Origin: Arenicola marina
Lineage: Eukaryota > Annelida > Polychaeta > Arenicolidae
Assembly: GCA_964019135.1 (NCBI GenBank)
Contig: OZ025255.1
Coordinates: 25,583,708-25,647,707 of the forward strand
Length of the DNA: 64,000 nucleotides
Direction of reading: 5' to 3'
Part shown: piece after piece, positions 48,046 to 59,200 of the stretch
Layout of the letters: every line of letters starts with the position of its first letter
Numbering within the stretch: position 1 is the first letter of the stretch
Translations under genes and position numbers: made by a program
The notes under the pieces: model-generated
Databases searched by the model: none
What the model was told of the DNA's origin: nothing
Seen by the model: the letters and a program-made list of their open reading frames with translations, nothing else

Positions 48046-49315
48046 AACTCCAGTGACACTACCCCCTAAAATAGCCAATGGGCGATAATAAAAGGAACTG
48101 AATCTACGCTTAAAGATATACATACTCATTATTACCCTTGAAACTGCTGGAGAAACTTGGTAAATTATTTATATAAAAATATACGGAAAAACTATTCTTA
48201 ATAGTACTCGCGATAAAATTGCCTCTCTCAAGTCTCTATATTTCTCTTGTTATTTTTTGCTGGCGGCAGTTAACGACCCAACCTTGCCCTGGCGCCCCCT
48301 ACCGAGTAACCGTTTTTTCATAAACGAATCTAATAAAATGTCAGATTATGTCCATCTTGCAAATTTTGGATCTATAACACATACAGTATGCACGGAGCCT
48401 TGTGATTATAACTCTGTTACTGCCAGCCAATTAGCTTGGTTTTCCTTGCTATAGTAGGACTTACTCTGCGGCGAACGGTGTGAGCGCCACCATCCGGAGA
48501 GGTCGTTTTACGTCAAGTGATTTACTATAACACCAGGTATTCTTGATATATATTGGATATACTCCAATAGTCGTTAGCATGCACATGTGCGCACTGAAAG
48601 TATCATTGGTCTTAATCGGTTTTCATCCGAAATCCCAAAAGTTGCGTCTGAAATCAATAGGTCTAGTCTCCCTTTTCTATGGTTCGATATTTACGTGGCT
48701 TTAGATTGCGCTGTTCGGGAGAAGTCCACTCCTTTAACCAATTACGGTTTATCCATTATTGGCGCCATCTGGGTAAAGAAAAACAACGGTTAACTGCATG
48801 ACAACGTTACAGACGCAACCACCACGGGGAGAGGAGGGTGGGGGGGGGGGGGCTTTGACGGCTAGACACGTATTGAGAGTGAGAAAGATTCGTTGTTTTA
48901 TGTGTGTTTTGCTACTATTTCTCATTCAACATTATTATACTACGTTTCCGCGGCACTGATACGCATCCCGATCCGTTAGCGCCGATACGTTTACGTTTCG
49001 GTTTTCACCCTCGCGCGGCGTACACATGAGTTATTACAGTCGGTATTCTGTAGACAACTGCTCAAAAGCGACGGCCGGCGTTCTTCACAATTTAAAAGAA
49101 AATACCGGGCGGCTGCAATGTTATATAAAGGTTAAGCTCTGTTGGCATAAAATCTATTTGCCGTTAATCGTTTTGTTTAAAAAGAAACCATCATGGAACC
49201 TCAACAGTATAAAACACTGACTTTCGCCCATCAGTCGGGTGTTGACATTTTCTGAACACGTGACCAGAGTTAGCCAATCACACGCAACGCGTTGACGTCA
49301 CCGACGAGGACTCTC
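48046..49315. other. No recognisable gene
   Basis: Unique sequence with a G run near 48840-48852. I see no domains, repeats or terminal structures. Confidence 0.5.
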
Positions 49316-49324
49316 CGCTGAACC

Positions 49325-50078
49325 TAGTCTCCTCCACAGCCCCCCGCTGCGTGGCCAGTTCACTCAGATTTGGTCTGTAAACGGCTAAATTCACTGTACG
49401 GAATTCCGCACAGTGACGTCACAAAAATCGACGTATGTGTATTTATGCAAAATTTTGCATAAATTAATCAAAGGCATTTAATTGCAACTGCATACCTAAT
49501 GAAGCTTACTCATAATCATATGTAAAATGAAACCATAAAGAATTAAATATAACTGAAATTTACTTGCAATTTCCAGCATAGATGTTGCTTCTGCCAGCTT
49601 ATTTCTTCGCTGGTGTATAACCGCATTGACAGTGACACCACTGTCATTTCTCTTGGGAGGTCACCGAAGGCATCAGCTGATCAGCCCCCGACCCCACCCC
49701 CGCTGAACTGGAAAGTAAACATTGTCGATTTTCGCGAAACGTCCGCCCGATCGGAGGTTTCTTCCACGTATTTCCGCCTACAATCACATTAATTTGTTCC
49801 TAAATAGCCATGCGTCTGCTTTTCTTTCCTGGTTGTTTCGTTTATATGCGTTAAAACTATTTCAGGAGCAACTTCAAATCTTGTTTCAGCCAAAACTCTT
49901 TCACTTTCTCCAAAACTTTGTCAACGGCGGCCATGATGCACCACACTGAGCTAAAGTTAGCACAGCCAATGAGAATATTCGAAACAGGCAGGGCGCGTTG
50001 ACCAATCCCTGACAACCTTAGATTAGCCGTTTACAGCCTCACATGGAGCGAGCGAAGGTGGGGCTGTGGAAGAGCCTA
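49325..50078. mobile_element. Small DNA transposon with a 9-bp target duplication
   Basis: CGCTGAACC stands on both sides (49316-49324 and 50079-50087). The ends are TAGTCTCCTCCACAGCCCC and, inverted, TAGGCTCTTCCACAGCCCC. The inverted similarity resumes further in at TGTAAACGGCTAA. A 9-bp duplication suits Mutator-like elements; 8 bp would suit hAT or P. No transposase is present. Confidence 0.75.
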
Positions 50079-50196
50079 CGCTGAACCAAAAATGAGTTTA
50101 CATGCGAGAAGCGGTGCTTCTTTCGAACAAGCTGTCAGCTTAACACCTATCATTAATTAATGACAAGCGAATTTGACTTATAAATTTAAATCATCG

Positions 50197-50669
50197 ATGC
50201 ATCGATGCATCGAGAACAAACTGGTGTACTGTTCATCTGTTGGCTGTAACAATTCAAGTGAAGAAAAGGACAGGAAACATATGATATCGTTCTACCGCTA
50301 TCCACTAGGCAACCGGCAGCTGTTTCGACAATGGCTACACAAGAGTGCTCGTGGGAGGTTTAAACCCACCAAACATTCCAGAGTATGTTCATACCACTTC
50401 GAGGAAAATTGCTGCGAGGAAGAGGATCAAACGAACCTATGAAGCTGAAGCTATAGCCTGAAGCTGTTCCAACCATATTTTGCCATCACCATCCCCTGCC
50501 TCCACCCCATGCTACACAGTATGCACATGGCCCGCCAATCGACCCGGCTGCTAGCTTCACGCACCTCTCCTCCCTCCACCCCTCTCCACCACACATATGG
50601 ACCGCCACCCCACCCACCCTAATCCATACGGCCGTTCTGGTAGTACTGTCAGTGAGAGTGAGATTGTAA
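50197..50669 (+). pseudogene. THAP zinc-finger domain gene, frame lost
   Basis: From an ATG at 50197 the frame encodes a C2CH THAP finger. It has CSSVGC, then FYRYPLGNRQLFRQWLHKS with the conserved Trp, then VCSYHFEENC with the final Cys and His. The frame stops at 50442. The usual closing motif AVPTIF is present at 50463-50480 in another frame, which stays open to about 50669 as Pro-rich sequence. One or two small shifts around 50430-50456, or a tiny unrecognised intron, must explain this. THAP domains bind DNA and occur in host regulators and P-type transposases. The neighbouring small transposon could be coincidence. Confidence 0.65.
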
Positions 50670-51365
50670 GACAGTAGCTGTAACAAGTTACACCATCGAC
50701 TGCCGCTTCTCGAACCAAATCAAAATTGGGCACCCCGCCAACGATGACGATGGACCCCTGACTCCACTCCCACCCCCACCTCTCACCGCACCCTTCTAAT
50801 GCAAAACGACTTCACTGACCACGTGATGCGTCAACGACCCTACGGGTTCAAACTGGTACCCGATTACACCATCAGTTGGTGTAAATTCGGTGTTTACTTC
50901 AACGTGTTCGTCCTACTCGCCAGAAGTTCGTTCTTGCGTCACCATATTGTAAACCTTCGGAAGTACCATCCGCGTAAAAACTCTAACGCGATGTAATTAG
51001 GTAATTAAACCGCTTTGATATTATAGCTTCCGGTGGTAGTAATCGTCTAAACCTACTGGTCGCTTCGTCGCCGGTTACGTCATCATCAGCGCGTTCAGGC
51101 GGGTGCCCATGGCAATTTGGGTGGTCGTGCAAAAGTGCTTGGCACTTCACTAATGTATGATTTAAATAATTAAATGTTGTGTAATGTTTAGTTAATTATC
51201 TATAATTTAACTGGAAATGTAAATGATATGTGGCCGGCATTTCCCTTTAAGAAGGCGATCACAATAGAAAAAGAATGGAGTCCAACTAGAAACAAAGTTT
51301 ACACAGTTTTGTTTAAAGTTATTCATATATGTTTTAATGTTATGTATATTTATATTACTTCTTTC
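50670..51365. other. No recognisable gene
   Basis: Unique sequence with no supported frames. Confidence 0.5.
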
Positions 51366-51369
51366 GCTG

Positions 51370-51778
51370 TCTTGAAGTTGCATATCGAGTTCTTTCCCGC
51401 CAAACCTAAGCCAAGGAGACATATATATCACAATTTGCAGAAAACTCGATCGTTTCATTCTATAACTGCAGAAACCTAATAAACATCGCCGTTTAGGCTG
51501 TGATGCGGCAAACGTGTCTATCCCGGGACACCACAGAGCTCTGTCGCGGCACTGCTACTTATAACAAGCATCGCGAAGCACACAAACTGATGACGTTTAC
51601 CACTAAGTTGAAAACCTGTGGTAAATTGATATCGCGGGCAAGGCTGAGATACTTTATTTGACAGTCTAGTATGCGTGGAATATAGACAAAAGTAATTTTG
51701 GATGATTCAATGACTGATTCATATTTGTATAATGACTTCTTTAGTTTTGGCGGGAAGAGCTCGATATGCAACTTTAAT
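51370..51778. repeat. Inverted repeat with a 330-bp loop
   Basis: AAGTTGCATATCGAG.TCTT and CCCGCCAAA at about 51374-51408 recur inverted at about 51740-51776. The arms are about 38 bp. It may be the end pair of a small decayed element. Confidence 0.6.
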
Positions 51779-51894
51779 TACCTTTAATCAAACAAAAGTA
51801 CAAATTGCAACAGAGCAGTTTCTACAGGACTAAATCTGTGGTGGATTAGGAGAGAGGACGAAATAACCATTTCCAGAAAAACACCAATTGAATA

Positions 51895-52140
51895 TGGTTA
51901 TTTCATTCATTTTTTCATTTACATTTATGATAAGTTTTTTTCACGCGTGCCTCAACAAACGGATTTCAAGTTGAAACTTCTTATTGAAACAATACTTATA
52001 TAATAAATGTGAAACCATCTAAACAGTTTACATCGCGTCGTTGAACAATTACTTTTCATATAGGTTCTGCCCACTGATCAGATCTAATATTTCTAAATGT
52101 AGTGAGGAACTGCGGTTACACCTGAATAAATGAAAGTTCA
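51895..52140 (-). repeat. Dispersed repeat, partner of 43120-43390
   Basis: Reverse complement of the segment at 43120-43390 with several indels. Confidence 0.7.
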
Positions 52141-52159
52141 ACACCAATGCTGCAAGGGT

Positions 52160-52460
52160 TAAGATGGTGCTTGCAGGGGTTGAATTGGTGTCTGCAAGGG
52201 TTGAGTTTGGGCCTCCATGGGTTGAGTTGATGTGCTTGCTTCAGCCGGGGCCCTGCAGCAATTACTAACACGTCAGGAGCTGTACTGTGTGCCCTGCAGT
52301 AATTACTAAGACGCGAGTGGCCGAATTGTGGGCCCCGCAGCTAGTACTAATATGTCAGGGGCTGTACTGTGGGCCTTGCAACAAGCACCAAGACGTCAGG
52401 TGCTCTCTGGCTGGCCCTGCAACAAATACAAAGAAGCGAGGAGCTTAGCCTAGGACCTGC
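52160..52460. repeat. Degenerate tandem repeats with GGGCCCTGCAG words
   Basis: First comes a short block of CTGCAAGGGTTGAG units. Then about five units of roughly 45 bp follow the pattern GCCCTGCAGCAATTACTAA, (G/C)ACG(T/C)CAGG, GCTGTACTGTG. A single related unit (CCCCGCAACAAGTACAAAGAC) occurs near 47271, before the other dispersed copy. Confidence 0.65.
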
Positions 52461-52589
52461 AAAATGTTATTTAAGTATATGTTCGATGCTTGAGTATCGG
52501 AACCTGAACATTAACCTGACAGGGAAGAAGACGCACGTTAAGCCGTCAACAGAACGCAGCGCCGCATTTCCTGGTCAGTAGTGAAGATG

Positions 52590-52985
52590 TGTGACGTTCT
52601 GGAAACTGTAAGCGTTATTGAAACAGTCGGAGTAATTGGCCTCAGGTCATTATTCTAAGTTGTAGGATAACCTTTGCGCTGCATGGCCACAGCTTTATAT
52701 TTGCAGACTGCACAGTTTAAGCGGTTTTTGATGCTTTGCTTTATGCGGTAGATGTATTCAATTGTTTACATTTGGCACGCGGCTCCTATTGTGCATTACT
52801 TTGGCATGAATGGCTAAATATCGGTGCGATGTACAGACGTGTCCTATTGGGAAATATGGGTGACTGCCTCCGCGACTTGTGTGTGTATGCTTGTAGTTAC
52901 GCACTGCGGTTAATCGGCTGCGTCTGGCTGGTCCATGAAACAGCTGGGATCAGCAGGTCGTGTTGAGTTGTGAAAAGGACGGGGA
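52590..52985 (+). repeat. Dispersed duplicated segment, copy 2
   Basis: Shorter partner of 47290-48045, without the inserted middle. Confidence 0.75.
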
Positions 52986-52989
52986 CATA

Positions 52990-54550
52990 ACAGCGTCTGA
53001 TGCATGATGCCATGGTTTATTGAGGTATGTGTGCTCTGTGAGAGGAAGTGTTTGAAACCGGACCGCATATGCACACCACTCTCCAAACATTGACGTTTCA
53101 AATGTGATCTTTTACGCCAGTATGTGACAATAAAGCTTTATCGAATCTCATCCTAAAGGAGTGAAATTTCCATTTTTGTTATTCTCCTAAATGCCCTCCA
53201 TCAAACGTCGCATTTCAGTTCGCGAATTCCTCTTGCAATCTGTCTCTGATTGACTCGCGTTTCAGTTACAGTGAGCAAATCCGCTAGCGGGGAGCGTGGT
53301 CCAAACGGAGGAAGCATGACGTTAGTCCACTAGTTATGGTAAAACCCCACATAAACCCGCAGTTGTGTGATTGTAACCGATGTGACGTTTCATTTTCCAC
53401 TCCTAATGTCATGTGCATTGTGGTGACTCATATGTAAATATATATAACACGTGGACAAGTGATTCCTTGGATAAATAGGGAAAGGCCCCATTGCCACAAA
53501 TTTTGCGCAAAGACGTTTCCACCCCGTAATCATGAATCATCATATGTCCTATGTGAGTGCCCAGAGTAACCATTTCACGTCCTTAAAGTCCATCTCCTGG
53601 GTCCAATACGACTTTCAAAATGTTAATCCCAATGTCTATCGCCATTAAAATAGAATACCCGTTATTTTGGAGTAATGTTAGAACTATTGGCCATTATTCC
53701 ACATGACGTATTAAACATCAAGAAATAGTCAGAGGCGATCATTCGACGACGCTTCATGACGTAACGGTAGGTTCCGCCGTGAAGAGCTGGTGTGCTGTAC
53801 GTACAGTCATACTTTGTCGTTTGCCCCTACTAATTACCTCATATCTCAAAAATACCTATAAACATAAAATATATATAACAAATATATAAATATCCGAATA
53901 TATGTATAAACCCTTCACATGTCAATAGCCAGCAATTAAACCGGAACCTGCATCTGCTTTGATCCGGGTTAAAACCCGCGTTTGTACAGATTTGGTGATG
54001 AAGCGGGTCACACTTACAAAATCATGAGCCACACAATGTACACAACCACCCACATTGCTTCAATATTTATTCTTCGGTTGGCATATTAAGTTATTTTGTC
54101 GAATTTGTTCACACAGTACCCAGTTAGGACTTACGGTAGGAGTGCAAAAGGAGGAGACGATAGGAGACTGACGAAACCGATTGTCATAATAAGAATATAC
54201 CGTTGAGTTTCACGGATAAATGATCCTTCACGTCTCTGTGCAGAACCTCGAGCTGCAACAACGCCATATCCACTCTGACTGAGGCCATGTTCCATGTGAA
54301 ATAACGAAATAACGATAGTGATATCCTAATGGGTCGGGTGACTCGTATTTACTTACATTTACTTATTTGCAAAGTGCTTACATAGTTAGCCTAGCTTCAC
54401 ACCATCAACATTTCGATGTGCCTTCATTCATACAGGTATACAGCAATAACTTGCGACCAACTTTCTAGAATGACACGTTTTGAAATTCTAATCAATAAAA
54501 ATACCAGCAATGAGGTAACACAATTCAGAATATTTTGAATAATTCAATAA
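52990..54550. other. No recognisable gene
   Basis: AT-rich unique sequence. I see no domains or repeats. Confidence 0.5.
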
Positions 54551-54559
54551 CAAGACCCA

Positions 54560-55010
54560 TTTGGCATGTCATGAATATACTTCATAATGTCACCGACTGA
54601 GATCTCGCCATTTAGCAGATCTGGTTGATTTTCCACATACATTGGATTATTGGCTTCCTGTGCTCGACAAACCTCTAAGCTGTCTCACAAAACTGATTGC
54701 TACTTTTGTTATCTTCGTTAAGCAAAATACAGCTTCAAATCACCCAATGAAATATTCACAACCGTATTCTTGGCCTGCACCCGTGCTAATGCCTGACAGC
54801 AGGTATTTAATGCAGTTTATATAGTCGCATACTATATCCCCTACTTTATGATCTTGATGTGCCCTTCTCTAGCTGTGTAACGATATCCACATACATGACA
54901 ATGTCAGATACACCAAGAAAATAGTTCGTCACCTTAGCCTTAAACCCTTCAAAGTTAGATGACATGACATTTAACTCCCGAGCAGAGCTTAACTGGTTTG
55001 TCCATGGGCG
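54560..55010 (-). pseudogene. Possible decayed coding stretch of unknown family
   Basis: On the minus strand adjacent open pieces look more protein-like than the surroundings, for example SSARELNVMSSNFEGFKAKV near 54990-54930 and KITKVAISFVRQLRGLSS near 54715-54660. They lie in different frames with stops between. I do not recognise a family. Confidence 0.25.
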
Positions 55011-55089
55011 TCTGCGGGATCACTCGCCAAGACATTTGGCCCCTAGTTGCATTATGCATGCAAATATAACCAGAACGCTATAATGCAGT

Positions 55090-56200
55090 CTTGGTAAGCG
55101 AGATGGTGTTCATAGTTTACAGGTTAGACGGTGGTCTGGTTAGAGTGATTGTGTTGTACTTGTAATTTTAAGGCTATCAAAAGGTCCTCTAATTAAACAG
55201 GATCGACTGTATTGTTCTCATAGCTTGAAGGTTATAAATGTTCCCCGGGTAAGGGTGATTGTGTTGTTGTCATAGCTTGAAGGTTATCAATGTTCCCTAT
55301 ATAAGCGTAATTGCGTTGTTCTCATAGCTTGAAGGTTATAAATATCCCCTAGGTAAGCGTAATTGTGTTGTTCTCATAGCTGGAAGGTTCTAAATGTAAC
55401 ATATGGGAGTGTGATTGTGTTGTTCTCATAGCTTGAAGGTTATAAATGTAACCAATGGGAGTGTGATTGTGTTGTTCTCATAGCTTGAAGGTTATAAATG
55501 TAAACTATAGGAGCGTCATTGTGTTGTTCTCATAGCTTGAAGGTTATGAATGTAACCTATGGGAGTGTCATTGTGTTGTTCTCATAGGTTGAAGGTTATA
55601 AATGTACCCTATGGGAGTGTGATTGTGTTGCGCTCATAGCTTGAAGGTTATAAATGTAATCAATGGGAGTGTGATTGTGTTGTTCTCATAGCTTGAAGGT
55701 TATAAATGTAACCTATGGGAGCGTGATTACGTTGTTCTCATAGCTTGAAGGTTATAAATGTTCTCTTTGTAAGCGTAATTGTGTTGTTCTCATAGCTTGA
55801 AGGTTATAAATGTAACCTATAGAAGTGTGATTGTGTTGTTCTCATAGCTTGAAGGTTATAAATGTAACCTATGGGAGTGTGATTGGGTTGTTCTCATAGG
55901 TTGAAGGTTATAAATGTAACCTATGGGAGTGTGATTGTGTTGTTCTCATAAGTTGAAGGTTATAAATGTAACCTATGGGAGTGTGATTGTGTTGTTCTCA
56001 TAGGTTGAAGGTTATAAATGTAACCTATGGGAGTGTGATTGTGTTGTTCTCATAGCCTGAAGGTTATAAATGTAACCTGGGTAAGCATGATTGTGTTGTT
56101 CTTATGGCTTGAAGGCTATAAATGTACTTTATTTGAGCCTGATTGTGTTGTTGTCATAGCTTGAAGCCTATAAATGTACCATGGGTAACCGTAATTGTGG
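55090..56200 (-). repeat. Exon-derived minisatellite downstream of gene C (about 20 units)
   Basis: The unit is about 52-55 bp. On the minus strand it reads AACAACACAATCAC.C, a middle with GGTTACATTTATAACC, then TTCAAGCTATGA. This follows the end of the gene C coding exon (GACAATCACGCCTACCC, ACATTATAGCCTTCAAGG, TATAA). The units nearest the gene are closest to the exon, for example GCATGATTGTG and CTTGAAGGCTATAAATGTAC near 56080-56130. Confidence 0.85.
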
Positions 56201-56205
56201 CGTTT

Positions 56206-59200
56206 TTATACCTTGAAGGCTATAATGTATTCCGGGTAGGCGTGATTGTCCATGTAGACCACAAACATGCGCGGGTTTGTAACGTCATCCACGGAGGAAT
56301 CATACGTCACGTCGCCCACCACGGGGGCCTCCTTGTCACTGTGGCGTCCCTTGGTGTACCTGCCGGTCAGCACGCGGCACTGGAACATGAACCGAAGCCC
56401 ATCCTCGTTGGGCTCGGCGTACTTGGGGCAGGCTGAGTAACGGGCGCTGACAGCAAAGTACACACCGCGTCCATGTTGTGTGGCTGCAATACAATGGCAC
56501 ATTAGCATAAGCATCGGGCACCAACTGTGGTCCACGATGTTGAAGCTGTAAATGATCAACGTTGTCAGCTTTACCGGTTTTTCATTCTGCGGTTTCTATA
56601 CAGCATCCTGTGCGAGCGGACCATTACCTACATTTGCATACTCTCTTGCCTTAAGTTTGTTAGTTCCGCGGATGGTACCTTTTATGCCAGCCGATATCAA
56701 CTTGAACAGTGATTTCCAAACGATATTGAGGCTTCGTGCGAACTCCCCCCTGTGAACGCCTTTGTCGCAAATCCCCGTTGTGTTTACCATTTGCACCGCA
56801 GTAGCTCCTGTTGAACCCACGTGGTGGGATTTTGTCGACATTCTCCGGGCTTGTACCATGGTACAATATCCTTTCATTGTCTTTGCGGTTATTTCTGTCC
56901 ATTACCGTTTTATGGTATTGGTACTTTTCGTATAAGACAGGATTCTGCACTCTCATAATGTACAGCTGAAATTAAGTTTTACAAAAGTCACTTGTTGGTC
57001 GCTTTTCAGTTCCGTTCTTAATTCGCCTCAAGCTTATAATGACTTTCAGCAAACCACGAATGTACACAATATAAGCATTATTCAGTGCGAATGGTGCGTT
57101 CTGATTTATATCCGCTGGAACGTTGAAATGAGTGTCATATATAGAGAGACGGTTGTGCCCCGTAGAATATAAAGCCGTCGGCGGCCGTCCAGATATTTGT
57201 AGCACGTCACAAAATACTAAGTTAAATTTACCACCGTGGCCTCGGGAAGTTCACTTGATTTGAATCTCTTCTCCACTGTCTCATATTCCCCACCAGTTGA
57301 GTTCAACTGAACGGTTTTACATGGCTCGCTACTCCCCATTTCCTCCCAGTCTGAAGGCATCTGGATATCTGGAAGAACGTAAGTGTAAGACGTATCAGCC
57401 GATGCCGGAACTATATGCTCACATCTGGACATGTATTTAGGGATACACGTTGATCATAATGTGCCCAAATCGTCAATGTGTGCCCAGAACAAAGATAAAC
57501 TGTTCACCTCCCTCTATTATGCCTTGTTCACACGATGCTATACGTTGTAAAGTTCATTGCAGCAAATCAGCTGGTCAACAGTTCACACGGTCAAACTGCG
57601 TACCAACCGACTCGGCAATTATCACCACCGCCGCCTAGCGAACATACCACTACAATATCATTTATAACGTCATGCATACAAGCCATAGATATATTCATAA
57701 CTGTCGTAACGCAAAGAATATCAACGTGGTCTCAAACGTTGATTGGCTAAAATGTTCCACCGCGATTGGTTGACAATTCTTAAAACGTGAAGTTGATCGA
57801 AACTTTAGAACTTGTGCTAAACTTACAATGCGTGGAAAACCGGCCCTCTAATTGCGCTGTTGGTCGAGAAGCTGACTTGTTGCAATGAACTTTGCAACGT
57901 ATTGCATCATGTGAACAGGGTATATTACATCGTGTGAACAGGGTATAAAGGTGTGAACAGGGTATATTACATCGTGTGAACAGGGTATAAAGGGGTGAAC
58001 AGGGTATATTACATCGTGTGAACAGGGTATATTACATCATGTGAACAGGGTATATTATATCGTGTGGACAGGGTATAAAGGAGTGAACAGAGTATATTGC
58101 ATCGTGTGAACAGCTATAAGTAAGGAAGGTTGCAAAATAAGATTTTCTCCCTTTTGTGGTGTGTGTATGTGTCTGTGTGTGTGGCAGCGGGGGGTGGGGG
58201 GTGTCAGACGTATGTTGATCCAGTTATTGAACGATACGTGCTTGCGCTTACTACATTACTCAATACTTATTATTTACTCACTTAGTTGTCCTTGGCTCAG
58301 AGCTGTATTATGTGCCTGGTGAAGTATTTCGTAGAATTTGCCAATGGCGACGGCGGCTTCCAGGGGTTCGCCTAGCACCCGTACCCTAAGGATCTTCCCT
58401 TTAGGGGACTTATCAATCTCCACCTTCACGTTCAAGTTACGCAATTCATTGAGCTGCAATAGAACAACAACAGTTTGTCACCCGCTACTGTTTGACCTGG
58501 ATATTACATCATATTATGGCACTGGCGAATCACGTCATCTGCATACAGAGCATGTTGTCAAAGTTTTTAGACGGTTGTTTACGTTGAATGTTATATTTTC
58601 GACTTGATATGCGACAGTAATTTTTAACTGGGCAGTGCACTCGCTCCTTGCTTGGCGATTCAGAAAGTAGTCACGATTTAGGACGCGGAAATAGGCAAAC
58701 AACGGTGCCCGTTGCGAGAAAAAGATGGTAACTGGCGTGGTTTGACAGATCGATGTCTCTTGTCTAAAGTTGGTAGTTGATAAAATCATATCACATATTT
58801 GTTAGCATCATACTACTGATACATATGGGGGTTTTTATACCAAATATTACTTAGTATAACCACTTAAGATCAATAATTCTTGATGTTTAACGGCGACTGA
58901 TTTTACAGTTTGGTCCAAACCAACCCAGTCACCAAGGTCTTAAAAACATTATAACCATTATAAACTTTAACGAAGCTTTATTTAAATAAAACTTTGAATA
59001 AGAAGAACATTTATAAAAAAAATTGTATTAGCTTAAATATACTAATATATACTATATGTTTTTATGAATGATTAACACTTTTTCCACTTGTCAAGTTTGC
59101 TTTTTTTCATTATATTGGAATGGAGTTCCCTGCAAGTAAACAGTAAATGAACATATCAATAAGCTATTGCAAAGTACGTAAATATGAAATAGACACCAGC

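Noticed and set aside
58140-58210. GT/G-rich stretch as a regulatory or quadruplex site
   Set aside because: Simple low-complexity sequence inside an intron; nothing specific supports a function.
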